Assembly (NCBI GenBank): GCA_945906795.1
Contig: CAMDRO010000016.1
Location: forward strand, 1 to 43,977
DNA: 43,977 nucleotides
Origin: Spirosoma fluviale
Lineage (GTDB): Bacteria; Bacteroidota; Bacteroidia; Cytophagales; Spirosomataceae
Direction: 5' to 3'
Shown here piece by piece: positions 1 to 9,000 of the stretch. The translations under genes were made by a program, and so were the position numbers. How positions within the stretch are numbered: the stretch's first letter is position 1; each line of letters begins with the position of its first letter. A model generated the notes under the pieces. That model did no database searches. It had not been told where the DNA came from and was given only the letters and a program-made list of their open reading frames with translations.

Positions 1-43
1 CGCGCCCGTTTTTGGATGATCCGGCGCCTTTCTTATGTGCCAT
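1..43 (-). CDS. rpmA: 50S ribosomal protein L27, N-terminal fragment
   Basis: Only the first 14 codons are inside the window; they read MAHKKGAGSSKNGR on the minus strand, the characteristic start of bacterial L27. In bacteria the flexible N-terminus of L27 reaches toward the peptidyl-transferase centre of the large subunit. The gene lies 40 bases downstream of rplU (L21), the usual rplU-rpmA pair, and is probably co-transcribed with it. The rest of the gene is beyond the left edge, so nothing can be said about its completeness. Confidence 0.93.
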   Translation of the reverse strand, partial: MAHKKGAGSSKNGR

Positions 44-83
44 TTTTTTATAAATTTATGCGTTCAAAACGCTAATTGTAGAC

Positions 84-398
84 TTATTTTAAAGTAATTG
101 ACTCAATTAAAACTTTGGTCAAGTTTTGACGGTGACCATTCATTTTTTGGTAACTCTTTCTACGTTTCTTTTTGAAGACTAAAACTTTTTCTCCACGAAC
201 GTGTGAAATAATTTTTCCTGTGATTTTGGCTCCCGCTACTATGGGTGCTCCTACGGTCACATCTCCGCCTTTATCAACAAGTAATACCTTGTCGAAAACC
301 AGTGCAGCGCCTTCCTCGCCCGCCAAACGGTGGGTATATACGGTCCGGTCTTTTTCTACTTTAAACTGCTGCCCGGCAATTTCTACGATTGCGTACAT
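84..398 (-). CDS. rplU: 50S ribosomal protein L21
   Basis: A 104-residue protein of normal length for bacterial L21, which binds 23S rRNA in the large subunit. The N-terminus MYAIVEIAGQQFKVE and the basic stretch KKKRRKSYQKMNGHRQ near residues 75-91 are family hallmarks. It is the first gene of an rplU-rpmA operon. A good Bacteroidota-type promoter lies about 70 bases upstream on the minus strand (TAGATTTG with TTG 20 bases further up), leaving a leader of roughly 60 bases. Start at 398 is the only sensible ATG. Confidence 0.97.
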   Translation of the reverse strand: MYAIVEIAGQQFKVEKDRTVYTHRLAGEEGAALVFDKVLLVDKGGDVTVGAPIVAGAKITGKIISHVRGEKVLVFKKKRRKSYQKMNGHRQNLTKVLIESITLK

Positions 399-467
399 TA
401 TATTATGTATTTAAGTGAATCCCACGAGGCCAGGTCTTTACCTTTAAAAGCCCTTTAAATGGGGGTG

Positions 468-498
468 CAAATCTAAAAAGATATTTTCAAATTTACAA
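468..498 (-). promoter_or_regulatory. Promoter of rplU-rpmA
   Basis: On the minus strand the -7 element TAGATTTG (468-475) matches the Bacteroidota consensus TAnnTTTG, and a -33 TTG lies at 496-498 with a 20-base spacer. The downstream leader holds a short AGGT-AAAG-ACCT hairpin, too small to call a ribosomal-protein leader. The match is by eye. Confidence 0.6.
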
Positions 499-510
499 GT
501 GAGGAATAAA

Positions 511-1680
511 TTATTCGTAAATAAATTCCCCAAAAGAACTTCTGATGGTCAGCTTTTTACCTGAAAAAGCCTCCACATGACCGACTATTTGAGCTGGAAT
601 TCCGAAGGATTCGGATATCTGAATAATTTCTTCTGCGCGTTCAGGGGACACATATAATTCCATGCGGTGTCCCATGTTAAATACTTGGTACATTTCCTTA
701 AAATCGGTTCCACTTTCTTTTTGGATTAATTCAAAAAGCGGAGGAACAGGAAATAAATGATCTTTCACCACGTGTACCTCGTTGACAAAATGCAAAATTT
801 TAGTTTGCGCGCCACCGGAGCAGTGCACCATGCCGTGGATTTGAGATCTCATCGACTTCAATATGGCCATAATTACTGGCGCGTACGTCCGGGTAGGGGA
901 TAAAATCAGTTGGCCCACATTCAAATCCGTACCTTCCACAACATCCGTTAATTGCTTAGACCCTGAATAAACCAATGACTCGGGAACCGATGGATCAAAG
1001 CTTTCTGGATATTTTGTGGCCAAATATTTAGCCAAAACATCATGCCGAGCAGAAGTCAAGCCATTGCTTCCCATCCCCCCATTGTATTTATTTTCATACG
1101 TCGATTGGCCATCGGAAGCCAAACCTACAATGACATCACCTGCTTGAATATTGGCATTTGACACCACCTCACTGCGTTTCATGCGGCCTATGACCGTACT
1201 GTCCACAATAATCGTTCGCACTAAATCCCCCACATCTGCCGTTTCTCCACCCGTGCTATAAATTCCTACGCCATGTTCGCGTAGCATTTGCAATACCTCC
1301 TCGGTTCCATTAATAATTTCAGCGATTACTTCCCCTGAAATTAAGTTTTTATTTCGCCCAATGGTGGACGAAAGTAGCATCTGGTCCGTCGCTCCCACAC
1401 AGATTAAATCATCTGTATTCATTACCACCGCATCCTGTGCAATTCCCCGCCAAACAGAAATATCTCCAGTTTCTTTCCAATACAAATAGGCCAAAGAAGA
1501 TTTTGTTCCCGCTCCATCTGCATGCATAATGTTGCAATACGCTGGGTCACCTCCTAAAATATCGGGTGAAATTTTACAAAAAGCGCCTGGAAAAATTCCC
1601 TTGTCTAAATTGGCAATCGCCCGATGAACATCTTCTTTTGAGGCGGAAACCCCTCGTTGCATATAGCGATCAGACGACAT
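511..1680 (-). CDS. purM: Phosphoribosylformylglycinamidine cyclo-ligase (AIR synthase)
   Basis: A 389-residue AIR synthase, which closes the imidazole ring of FGAM with ATP in de novo purine synthesis in the cytosol. The N-terminal ATP-binding half shows HADGAGTKSSLAY near residues 53-65 and NTDDLICVGA near residues 88-97. The C-terminal half shows the glycine-rich STGGETADVGD and MGHRMELYV motifs. It is longer than the roughly 345 residues of E. coli PurM, as I recall for Bacteroidota members. It starts three bases after the hemB stop, so it is probably translated from the hemB transcript. Confidence 0.9.
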   Translation of the reverse strand: MSSDRYMQRGVSASKEDVHRAIANLDKGIFPGAFCKISPDILGGDPAYCNIMHADGAGTKSSLAYLYWKETGDISVWRGIAQDAVVMNTDDLICVGATDQMLLSSTIGRNKNLISGEVIAEIINGTEEVLQMLREHGVGIYSTGGETADVGDLVRTIIVDSTVIGRMKRSEVVSNANIQAGDVIVGLASDGQSTYENKYNGGMGSNGLTSARHDVLAKYLATKYPESFDPSVPESLVYSGSKQLTDVVEGTDLNVGQLILSPTRTYAPVIMAILKSMRSQIHGMVHCSGGAQTKILHFVNEVHVVKDHLFPVPPLFELIQKESGTDFKEMYQVFNMGHRMELYVSPERAEEIIQISESFGIPAQIVGHVEAFSGKKLTIRSSFGEFIYE

Positions 1681-1683
1681 AAG

Positions 1684-2655
1684 TTATGAAATTTTTAATT
1701 GAGCAAACTCTTTGGCAAAATAGGTCAAAATCACTTGGGCTCCCGCTCTTTTTATGGCCAACAAACACTCCAGCATCGCCTTTTCACCGTCGATCCAACC
1801 TTGTTGGCCCGCCGCTTTGATCATCGCATATTCCCCCGAAACATTATAGGCGGCAATAGGTAAATGTGTGTTTTCCCTTAACAATGAGATGATATCTAAA
1901 TAGGCTAAAGCGGGCTTTACCATGAGAAAATCAGCCCCCTCTGATTCATCTAATTCCAATTCTATTAAGGCTTCTCGGCGATTCGCCGGATTCATTTGAT
2001 ACGTTTTTTTATCGCCAAATTTAGGCGCCGACTCGAGTGCATCCCGAAATGGGCCATAAAAAGCAGAGGCATATTTAGCTGTATAAGCCATAATACCCAC
2101 ATTGGAGAAGCCCGCCTCATCCAAGGATTCCCGCAAATATCCGATACGGCCATCCATCATGTCTGAGGGGCCGATCAATTTAGAGCCGGCTTGCGCTTGG
2201 GCAATCGCCATTTTAGCTAAAATAGGCAGGGTCTCATCGTTTAAAATTTGGCCCTCCTGAACGATTCCATCATGCCCATCTGAACTGTATGGGTCCATGG
2301 CAACATCCGTTAAAAGGCTGATTTCAGGAAACCTTTTAGTCACTTCATAAATGCTCTCTAAATAAAGGGAGCCTTTTTTATGACTTTCTGTGGCCATAGC
2401 GTCCTTTTTTGACTCAGCTATTTGAGGGAATAGGGCAAAGGATTGAATGCCCAACTGGACACATGAATCAATTTCTTTCAATAACAAATCCGTTGAGTAA
2501 CGGTAAATCCCCGGCATCGATTTGATTTCGGTGCTTACATTTTTCCCCTCCATGACAAATAATGGAAACAACATATCCTTCACGGAAAGTCTAGTCTCCT
2601 CCACCATGGAACGAATTACAGCATTGGAACGATTTCTACGGGGCCTTTGTAACAT
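1684..2655 (-). CDS. hemB: Delta-aminolevulinic acid dehydratase (porphobilinogen synthase)
   Basis: HemB condenses two 5-aminolevulinate molecules to porphobilinogen in tetrapyrrole synthesis. I chose the ATG at 2655, giving MLQRPRRNRSNAVIRS, the usual Bacteroidota HemB N-terminus, and a 323-residue protein. A longer frame opens at a TTG at 2676, but that TTG is the end of a good -7 promoter box. The Schiff-base lysines are visible as K194 in YTAKYASAFYGPFR and K247 in MVKPAL. The DVAMDPYSSDGHDG segment lacks the cysteines of zinc-type enzymes, so this is likely a magnesium-type HemB. purM follows three bases downstream. Confidence 0.94.
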   Translation of the reverse strand: MLQRPRRNRSNAVIRSMVEETRLSVKDMLFPLFVMEGKNVSTEIKSMPGIYRYSTDLLLKEIDSCVQLGIQSFALFPQIAESKKDAMATESHKKGSLYLESIYEVTKRFPEISLLTDVAMDPYSSDGHDGIVQEGQILNDETLPILAKMAIAQAQAGSKLIGPSDMMDGRIGYLRESLDEAGFSNVGIMAYTAKYASAFYGPFRDALESAPKFGDKKTYQMNPANRREALIELELDESEGADFLMVKPALAYLDIISLLRENTHLPIAAYNVSGEYAMIKAAGQQGWIDGEKAMLECLLAIKRAGAQVILTYFAKEFAQLKIS

Positions 2656-2673
2656 CGGAAATGAATTAGAAAA

Positions 2674-2681
2674 CAAAGGTA
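2674..2681 (-). promoter_or_regulatory. Putative -7 element of hemB-purM
   Basis: The minus strand reads TACCTTTG here, matching TAnnTTTG, about 19 bases before the chosen hemB ATG. No clear TTG is seen at the expected -33 distance, because that position lies in the end of the XRE gene. It supports the downstream ATG start of hemB. Confidence 0.5.
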
Positions 2682-2694
2682 CAGAATATAATTT

Positions 2695-3039
2695 TTATTG
2701 CGATAATTTGTTCTGAATCTCGTTCAATTTCGCCTGCAATTCATGCACCATACGCACATATTCCGCAAACTCTTTCCGAGTCACAAAACCATATTCTTGG
2801 AACTTAGATTCTTCTTCCCAATTGGGTACTTCTGAGGAGGTTCTTATTTGAAAAAAATCAGCCAATTCAAATTCCAAAATAGCGGCTATTTGAATCATTC
2901 TTGACAAAGAAGGATCGGTAATTCCACGTTCAATTTTAGAATATGCTGACATGGTAATGCCTAATTTCATAGACACATACTCTTGGCTATAATCCTTGGC
3001 ATTTCTAATTTTTCGAATCCGAGCGGCGAAGTCTTTCAT
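2695..3039 (-). CDS. XRE-family helix-turn-helix regulator
   Basis: A 114-residue DNA-binding protein with one Cro/C1-type HTH. Residues 1-63 contain IRNAKDYSQEYVSMKLGI and YSKIERGITDPSLSRM, the recognition-helix region of this family. The C-terminal quarter (FAEYVRMVHELQAKLNEIQNKL) is heptad-like and probably a short coiled coil for dimerisation. It sits between the M61 peptidase gene and hemB, all on the minus strand. Its 170-base upstream region contains a 12-bp inverted repeat that could be its operator. The regulated genes are not known. Confidence 0.85.
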   Translation of the reverse strand: MKDFAARIRKIRNAKDYSQEYVSMKLGITMSAYSKIERGITDPSLSRMIQIAAILEFELADFFQIRTSSEVPNWEEESKFQEYGFVTRKEFAEYVRMVHELQAKLNEIQNKLSQ

Positions 3040-3135
3040 AGTTACAAAATTCTAAAACAATTAGAAAATTGATAGCGCCGTCATTGGACATAATATATAC
3101 TTTAAAGAAAGATAGTCAACTTATATTTCAATTAG

Positions 3136-3198
3136 TTGCCGTAGACTCAAATAACAAGCCTAAAAAGAAATATACTTTCCTGAAAATTGAGTCGGCAA
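3136..3198. repeat. Interrupted 12-bp inverted repeat upstream of XRE gene
   Basis: Left arm 3136-3150 reads TTGCCG-TAG-ACTCAA and right arm 3187-3198 reads TTGAGTCGGCAA. Apart from the three-base TAG bulge the arms pair perfectly over 12 bp across a 36-base loop. It lies in the 170 bases between the M61 gene end and the XRE start; no gene is seen in that gap. It may be an operator, or a 3' hairpin of the M61 transcript, but no U-tract is obvious. Confidence 0.6.
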
Positions 3199-3209
3199 AT
3201 GATAAAAAA

Positions 3210-4592
3210 CTATGAAATTTTCTTCAGCTGCAGTCCCAACGTAGGATCTTCTGATAAATCTATCCCTAAATTTCGTAAAATAGAGGCCAATGGATCCAAT
3301 AAATCTTCAGAGCCTAGGACCCAAACGTTCCAAAATTCTGTTAACGGGGCTTCGTATACTTCTTCGGCTATCCTAAAAAAATCAATTGTTTCATATCCTT
3401 TTTTTAGATTTCCAAAGTGAGCATTCATCTGTTGCATCACCTCTCGAATGGACTTAGCACCTCCAAATTTTTGTTGGATTAGTAAATCTAAACCTAAGGC
3501 AACTATCGCTCCTTTAAAATAAATAGAAACCCGTTTTCCAGGGGTTGAAGAGCCATAGCCGTCCAACCATAAGTCCATGGAACTTTCTGTTAATGATTGA
3601 ACAGCATGGCGGTCTCGGTCAAAATGTAATTTCAAATTCCCCAAGAGTAAATTCAAATATTCCTCATCATTAATGACCCCAGACGCTTTTAAAAACCAAT
3701 CCCCCAAATAGGTGGTCACGCCTTCCACAATCCAGGCTGTTTCAAAATAAGTAATTTCGCCATACCGATAAGGCAACAATGGCTTTGGTCTTATGGTGGC
3801 AATATTCCAAACATGAAAAAATTCATGCGATGCCAGGCCAATTAAATCATCGTAACATGCGCGATCTTCTGGTCCCATGACCATCATCGTAGATTGCGTA
3901 TGTTCCACTCCGTGATAAAAAGGTTCAAGACAAATCCAATGTAAAAAATGATACTTCTTGATCGGCAATTCTCCCATCCAAGCACATTGAAAAGCAACAA
4001 TTTTCTTATACGCGTCAATTAATTGGCCAGTAAAAACTGTTGATGGTCCAATCCCTTGTATAAAAAATTGGGCCCCCGCTTCCTTCCATGAATATGAAAA
4101 TATTTGTGCAGCAGCCAGAAAAGGGGAATCGACTAGTTCTCGATATGTCCGAGCGACAAAAATATCCTTTTTTAATGTTAATGAGGTCGCCGATTGCCAG
4201 TCTCGGGGAAATTTAATAGACAGTTCACAGGCCTGATTTTCAAATCCCTGAGGACAAATGAGGCAGTTGACGAAATTAATATACAACATTTCCTCATTCG
4301 CCACAGAACCTCCTGCATCTCGCTGAATGGCAAAATAGGTATATTTCAATTTAATGGGTGCGATTTCCGTACAATTTAATTCCCAAACGGAAGATTCAAT
4401 CTTGTCTATTGAAACTTGTTTGTCTCCTTGATAGGATTTTATCTCGGGTAGGTTTTTGGCAAAATTTTGTACTTGATATCGGCCCGGTCGCCAAATAGGC
4501 AAACCTATTTTTATGCTCCCCAAATTCTTCGGCTGAAACTCACATTCAATTTGGAGCCAATTTTCCTGGACCGTTGATATACTATATTTCAT
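3210..4592 (-). CDS. M61-family metallopeptidase lacking a PDZ domain
   Basis: A 460-residue M61 (glycyl aminopeptidase-like) zinc peptidase. HEFFH at residues 256-260 gives the HExxH zinc and catalytic residues, and E290 in VEGVTTYLGD is the expected third ligand. The N-terminal beta domain is present. Many M61 members are near 600 residues with a C-terminal PDZ domain; this protein stops just after the catalytic region, so PDZ is absent. The start at 4592 is chosen because its ATG overlaps the recO stop as ATGA, implying translational coupling; a longer frame begins at 4619. No signal peptide is visible, so it may be cytosolic. Confidence 0.85.
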   Translation of the reverse strand: MKYSISTVQENWLQIECEFQPKNLGSIKIGLPIWRPGRYQVQNFAKNLPEIKSYQGDKQVSIDKIESSVWELNCTEIAPIKLKYTYFAIQRDAGGSVANEEMLYINFVNCLICPQGFENQACELSIKFPRDWQSATSLTLKKDIFVARTYRELVDSPFLAAAQIFSYSWKEAGAQFFIQGIGPSTVFTGQLIDAYKKIVAFQCAWMGELPIKKYHFLHWICLEPFYHGVEHTQSTMMVMGPEDRACYDDLIGLASHEFFHVWNIATIRPKPLLPYRYGEITYFETAWIVEGVTTYLGDWFLKASGVINDEEYLNLLLGNLKLHFDRDRHAVQSLTESSMDLWLDGYGSSTPGKRVSIYFKGAIVALGLDLLIQQKFGGAKSIREVMQQMNAHFGNLKKGYETIDFFRIAEEVYEAPLTEFWNVWVLGSEDLLDPLASILRNLGIDLSEDPTLGLQLKKIS

Positions 4593-5275
4593 GCCATGAC
4601 TTCTTGCAAAATTTCCCATGATCTAAGTTCCCCAAAAGACTCCATATGTAAGCGATAAAAATGCAAAAGTCCTGACAAGCATTCCTTTCGCTGGGATCGG
4701 GAAATTAAAAATGGCTCGCCATAATTAGCCATGACAAGCTCGTTCAGAATTTGAGCATCCATTGCATTTGCTCCTGTAAATTGAGACTGTTTTAATTGGT
4801 CTAATAACTCAACCGCACTCCCGGGTGCAAAGCCTAAAAATGAGGCTAGATTCCAAAGAAATTGGATATGGAAATTTTCATAATTTCCTTGAGCTCCATC
4901 CAAAAACTGAAAGGACTCTTCTAAAAAATCAAACAAAGGAAAATTCGCTTCTTCTTCTTTTAACACTTTCGCTAATACCTCGCTTAAAAATAAAGCAATG
5001 CTAGATTTAGCTACATCAAATGGTATTTGGCGATAAGGAAAATAGCATTTTGCTTCTGAAATTCGATGAAGTCCTCGACCTGGTTTGTGAAAAACTTCCA
5101 AGTCCAACAAAGTTAAGGGTTGGAACAGCGCCATTTTATGCTTTGCCTTGGCAGACCGAACGCCATTTTCTATATAGGACGCGATGCCAAATTCGGCGGT
5201 ATAAATGGTCACCAACAAAGATGTTTCTCGGTACTTTAAATTATGTAGAACAAGTCCCTTAGTCTTGGTTATCAT
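4589..5275 (-). CDS. recO: DNA repair protein RecO
   Basis: A 228-residue RecO, which with RecF and RecR loads RecA onto SSB-coated single-stranded DNA. The N-terminal OB-fold begins MITKTKGLVLHNLKYRE, followed by TSLLVTIYTAEFG, typical of the family. The C-terminal helical domain includes FLGFAPG near residue 167. I do not see a four-cysteine zinc site. The start overlaps the end of the acyltransferase gene by 17 bases, and the stop overlaps the M61 start by four bases, so the genes form one tightly packed transcript. Confidence 0.9.
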   Translation of the reverse strand: MITKTKGLVLHNLKYRETSLLVTIYTAEFGIASYIENGVRSAKAKHKMALFQPLTLLDLEVFHKPGRGLHRISEAKCYFPYRQIPFDVAKSSIALFLSEVLAKVLKEEEANFPLFDFLEESFQFLDGAQGNYENFHIQFLWNLASFLGFAPGSAVELLDQLKQSQFTGANAMDAQILNELVMANYGEPFLISRSQRKECLSGLLHFYRLHMESFGELRSWEILQEVMA

Positions 5276-6047
5276 CGTCCATTTCTAATCCTAACTCAAT
5301 GGTTAATTTTTGCATGATTGCGTCGACAGAATCCTCTGGATTAAAGCGAATAGGCTCTCTGAATTCTACTGTCAAATTCGTATTTCGCTTTTTCAACAGC
5401 AAGCCTTTTTTATCAAAGGCCCTCCTAAATCCATTAATCCGCACAGGCACGACCCATGGATTTGCCCCTTTAATTAAATGTGCCGTCCCTTTTCTTATGG
5501 GGGCAAAAGCTCGGGTGGTTCCCTGGGGGAAACTAACTACCCAACCGCAATTTAAACCTTTTCCTATTTTGGCAACAGCCTCTAAATCCACTTCCCTTTT
5601 AACATCTTCGCCTTTTGCCCGCCAAGAACGATTGACTAAAATGGCACCGGCCTGTGCAAAAATTCTTGGCAATAGGCCATCGTCTTTCATGGTTTCCGCT
5701 GCAGCTACATAAAATAAATTGGACCGGGGAGCCAATAAATAAATGGGGTAATTGATGGAATTTTTAATGCCCCATTTGACCGAAAAAAAGATGTGGTATA
5801 AACAAATCACATCCATGAAATAGGTCTGGTGATTGGGTAAAAATAGGATCCCATTTTCGGGAAGTTCGTCTAAATATTCGGTGCCCTTAATAATGGTCTT
5901 GTTATAAAAACGCAAACGGCTATAGGTCAAAAACCCCATGACCATCATAGTAATGCGCTTGAAAACAATGGGGTTTCCAAAAGGGTCTCTTTCGCCTAGA
6001 CCCAAGGTATCCATAAATTGAAATAATTTGGTCAGTTTGGATGCCAT
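5259..6047 (-). CDS. 1-acyl-glycerol-3-phosphate acyltransferase family protein
   Basis: A 262-residue PlsC-like lysophospholipid acyltransferase. The catalytic block is PNHQTYFMDV, with H73 and D79 spaced by five residues rather than the classic four, as I recall for Bacteroidota members. The second block is FPQGTTRAF in place of FPEGTRS, and VPVRINGFRR follows as the acceptor-site region. It should act at the cytoplasmic face of the inner membrane in phospholipid synthesis; the exact acceptor cannot be read from sequence. It begins nine bases after the very large gene upstream and overlaps recO downstream. Confidence 0.85.
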   Translation of the reverse strand: MASKLTKLFQFMDTLGLGERDPFGNPIVFKRITMMVMGFLTYSRLRFYNKTIIKGTEYLDELPENGILFLPNHQTYFMDVICLYHIFFSVKWGIKNSINYPIYLLAPRSNLFYVAAAETMKDDGLLPRIFAQAGAILVNRSWRAKGEDVKREVDLEAVAKIGKGLNCGWVVSFPQGTTRAFAPIRKGTAHLIKGANPWVVPVRINGFRRAFDKKGLLLKKRNTNLTVEFREPIRFNPEDSVDAIMQKLTIELGLEMDDDNQD

Positions 6048-6056
6048 AATAATGGA

Positions 6057-9000
6057 TTAAAATCCGCCTTGTTTTGTTTTAGGTTTTACCGACTTAGGTG
6101 CTTCTTTAACAGGGGCTTGTTTTTTTGTAGTTACTGCTTTTTTCGTTACGCTTGTTTGTCGGTAATATAACAAAAACCGTTTCAAAAAGGTATCTTTTTC
6201 ATCTGCCGCCGCTTCCACAACACGCACAATCTCTTTGCCTTTTTTATCTCCTTTTTCATTTTTAACGGCTTCACGAATGGCTGCCAAAAATTGATTATCA
6301 GAAGAAAATACCCCTAATTCGCCATTAAAGTACGCAAAATAATACCAAAGATCTTCCGATAATTCCCAATATCCATAAAACTCTTCTTTGTTTGGCTTCT
6401 TTATAACCTCCATGTATCCTTTAATCGTACTGTTAATGTCCACTGGCCCCACATTAACTAAAGGCAATCCTCCCACGCTATAAAATGAACTTGTATTGGC
6501 CGACCATGACCAATGAACTTTCGAGAAATTAATGTTTTTGGCAAAATCAGGAGATACTTTATCCAATGCCAAATGTGCCTGATCCATTTTTGTTCGGATG
6601 GGATCCACTAATGGTTTTTTCAATAAAAACTCCACCCTTTTCAAATATTCATCGCGATCCTCCGGCTCATCTGCCGAAGTAGAAATGTAGCCTTCATCCA
6701 AATTGTATTTTACCATTCGATCGCCCATGACTTTTAAAACGGTGGCAGGAATGGGGTATTGGATACTTAACCAAGCTTCAATTCTAGGGGACAATGTATC
6801 CGTAGATAAATTAATTTTGCCAAAAGACTTTATTCCTTCATTACCCGTAAACAGCTGAACGGGACCTTTTGCTTCCATTTTTTTCTGATCGATAAATAAC
6901 CTCAATTCGCTTGATTTGCCTTTCACCTCATACGAATCTTTCCCTTCATTTACTTCGCCCTCGGCGGAAAAAAGGACCGGATCTAATTCATCTGAAAATG
7001 GCCCCAAAAAGGTTGGATACAATTTATTGTCGGCATTAATAAAAATACCTGCCGTAACGGGTCTGCCCGCTTCATCTCGCAGATTAGCATCTAAACGTAA
7101 ATTGGCCGATTCCCCTTTCGCATTTTCAAATGGAATCCAAGCCGAACGGAAATTTTTCAACCCAATCAAAGGCCGAATAAATCCCTTTAATTTTAAAAAC
7201 GGCATTTTTGAAACCACATTGATTTCGCCTTTATATTGCTGATGTTCACTTAGCAAAATGGGGGATTTTTCCGGGATTAAACCTTCTGCTTGAACCCACT
7301 GCAAAGGTTCGGTATTCGTCGATTTAGTTTTAACCGGAGAAGTAATTGCTTTCTCGACTTTTAAGAATTCAAAGTTTTTGATGGGTATAGCCACCGTGTC
7401 GCCGTCGCTACGGGGCAGCAGATAATTGGCTTCTCCTTTCCAAGCATCTGAATTAGCTTCAATGACACGTAAGTCCGCCAATTTATGCAGATTGTTTAAA
7501 GGGTCCAATAGCGCTCTTGCCCCTGAAAATGGTTTAAATTGGCCGTCTTTTTGAATCGCAAATAAGCCCTTCGCAGGAAATACAAAAGCGGGCCCAATCG
7601 CTACGTGCTGAACGCCGCCTAATTGTAAAAATTGGGCTTTTAAATCATACTCGGCAGAAAAGGCCTTAATTAATCCTTGCGTTTCTTGGTCCGCACTGGT
7701 TATAATTCGATTTTGTAAGGTCATCGACGAACTGTCTAATGAGGTGTTTGTGCTGTCCTCAAGCCAACGAGAGAGCTCAAAGCCAGATTTACCAAACATT
7801 TTAAATCGTTCTGATTTTAGATCCCAAAGGGCCTCCGTCAAAATACTTTGATAGGCAATGTATGGAAATATGATAGGGCTTTCTTCTCGGGCTGAAAGCG
7901 TTTCGCCACTAGGCTTGATCGAAACTTTCTGGGTCAATAAATTAGCCTCCGCTGTAATAGCCTTAGTGAAAATTGCTGGCCTAAAAGAGGCCATTTGTCT
8001 TCCTATTGCCATTTCGCTTTGATTCGTTTGCCAAAAAGAAAAGCCTAAATTAAAATGATTAGACACAAAAACTCCATCCCCAAAAATCATTTTTCCGCGG
8101 GCAAAAACTTTTTTATTATGCAAGCCCATTAGCCCTTCTACACGAACTTGATTTTGATAAAATGCAAGCTGGTTTTTTTGGGGTTTCACCCAAAGGCTAT
8201 CTTGGCTCGGGCGCCAACTTAAAATATGAGCGGCCCATTTTGCCTCTGGAAATATATTTTTCCCTTGATAATTTGATGCTATTTTTCCATCTATGGCAGA
8301 GGATATTAAAGAATCGGGGTAAAAGTAGGCCGACTTTTGATTCGATATAAGACTTAAAATTTGTAAAGTTCCAGAGGTATGTAAACCCGTTTTATCCATG
8401 AATAATGGCTCTGACAAATTGTATTTGGCTTGTTTTTTATACAGATCTAGGGGCGCCTTGCTGGTATATTTAAAACCAAAGGACTGATCAGACATTAAAA
8501 CTAACGAAACCTTTAAGGTGGGAATGAGGCCGTCGGTATAAAAGCTCCCCTCAAACGTAATTTCCTTTTGAGTCAAACTATCCAATTCAATCCGAGGAAC
8601 TTTAAAATAAAACTCTTTGCCATAAACCCCTTTTGCGCGCCATGGCTCATCAAAATAAGAGATTACTCCCGTAGGAATAATTAGCTTAGGATATGCAGCT
8701 ACGCCCAAGCGACCCGATTTATTATTCGGTGGACTTAATAAAATGCTCCCCGCTCCATATTTAAAATGACCGCCTAATTCCCTATTTCCCAAGGAACCGT
8801 CTTTCAATTTTGGCAAAAATGTGATGGAATCAACTTTGTTGAAATTGACCGAGAAATTAGAAAAATTAAAATCAAACAAAGGGCCTCTAAATCGATAGTT
8901 TCCTATTTTTATGACTCCTTTAAAATCAAAATCTCTTCCCTTGCTAAAGACAATTTGTCTGTCGGAAGGAATAAAAATAGCTCTTAAAGAATCTGAAATT

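Noticed and set aside
399-467. Ribosomal-protein L21 leader RNA
   Set aside because: Only one 4-bp hairpin is visible; no known leader pattern could be matched.
769-774. Further parS at CACGTG in purM
   Set aside because: Flanks TCACCACGTGTACC break the palindrome.
3040-3209. Remnant of an M61 PDZ domain after the stop
   Set aside because: Only 170 bases remain before the XRE gene, far too few for a PDZ domain, so a simple frameshift is unlikely.
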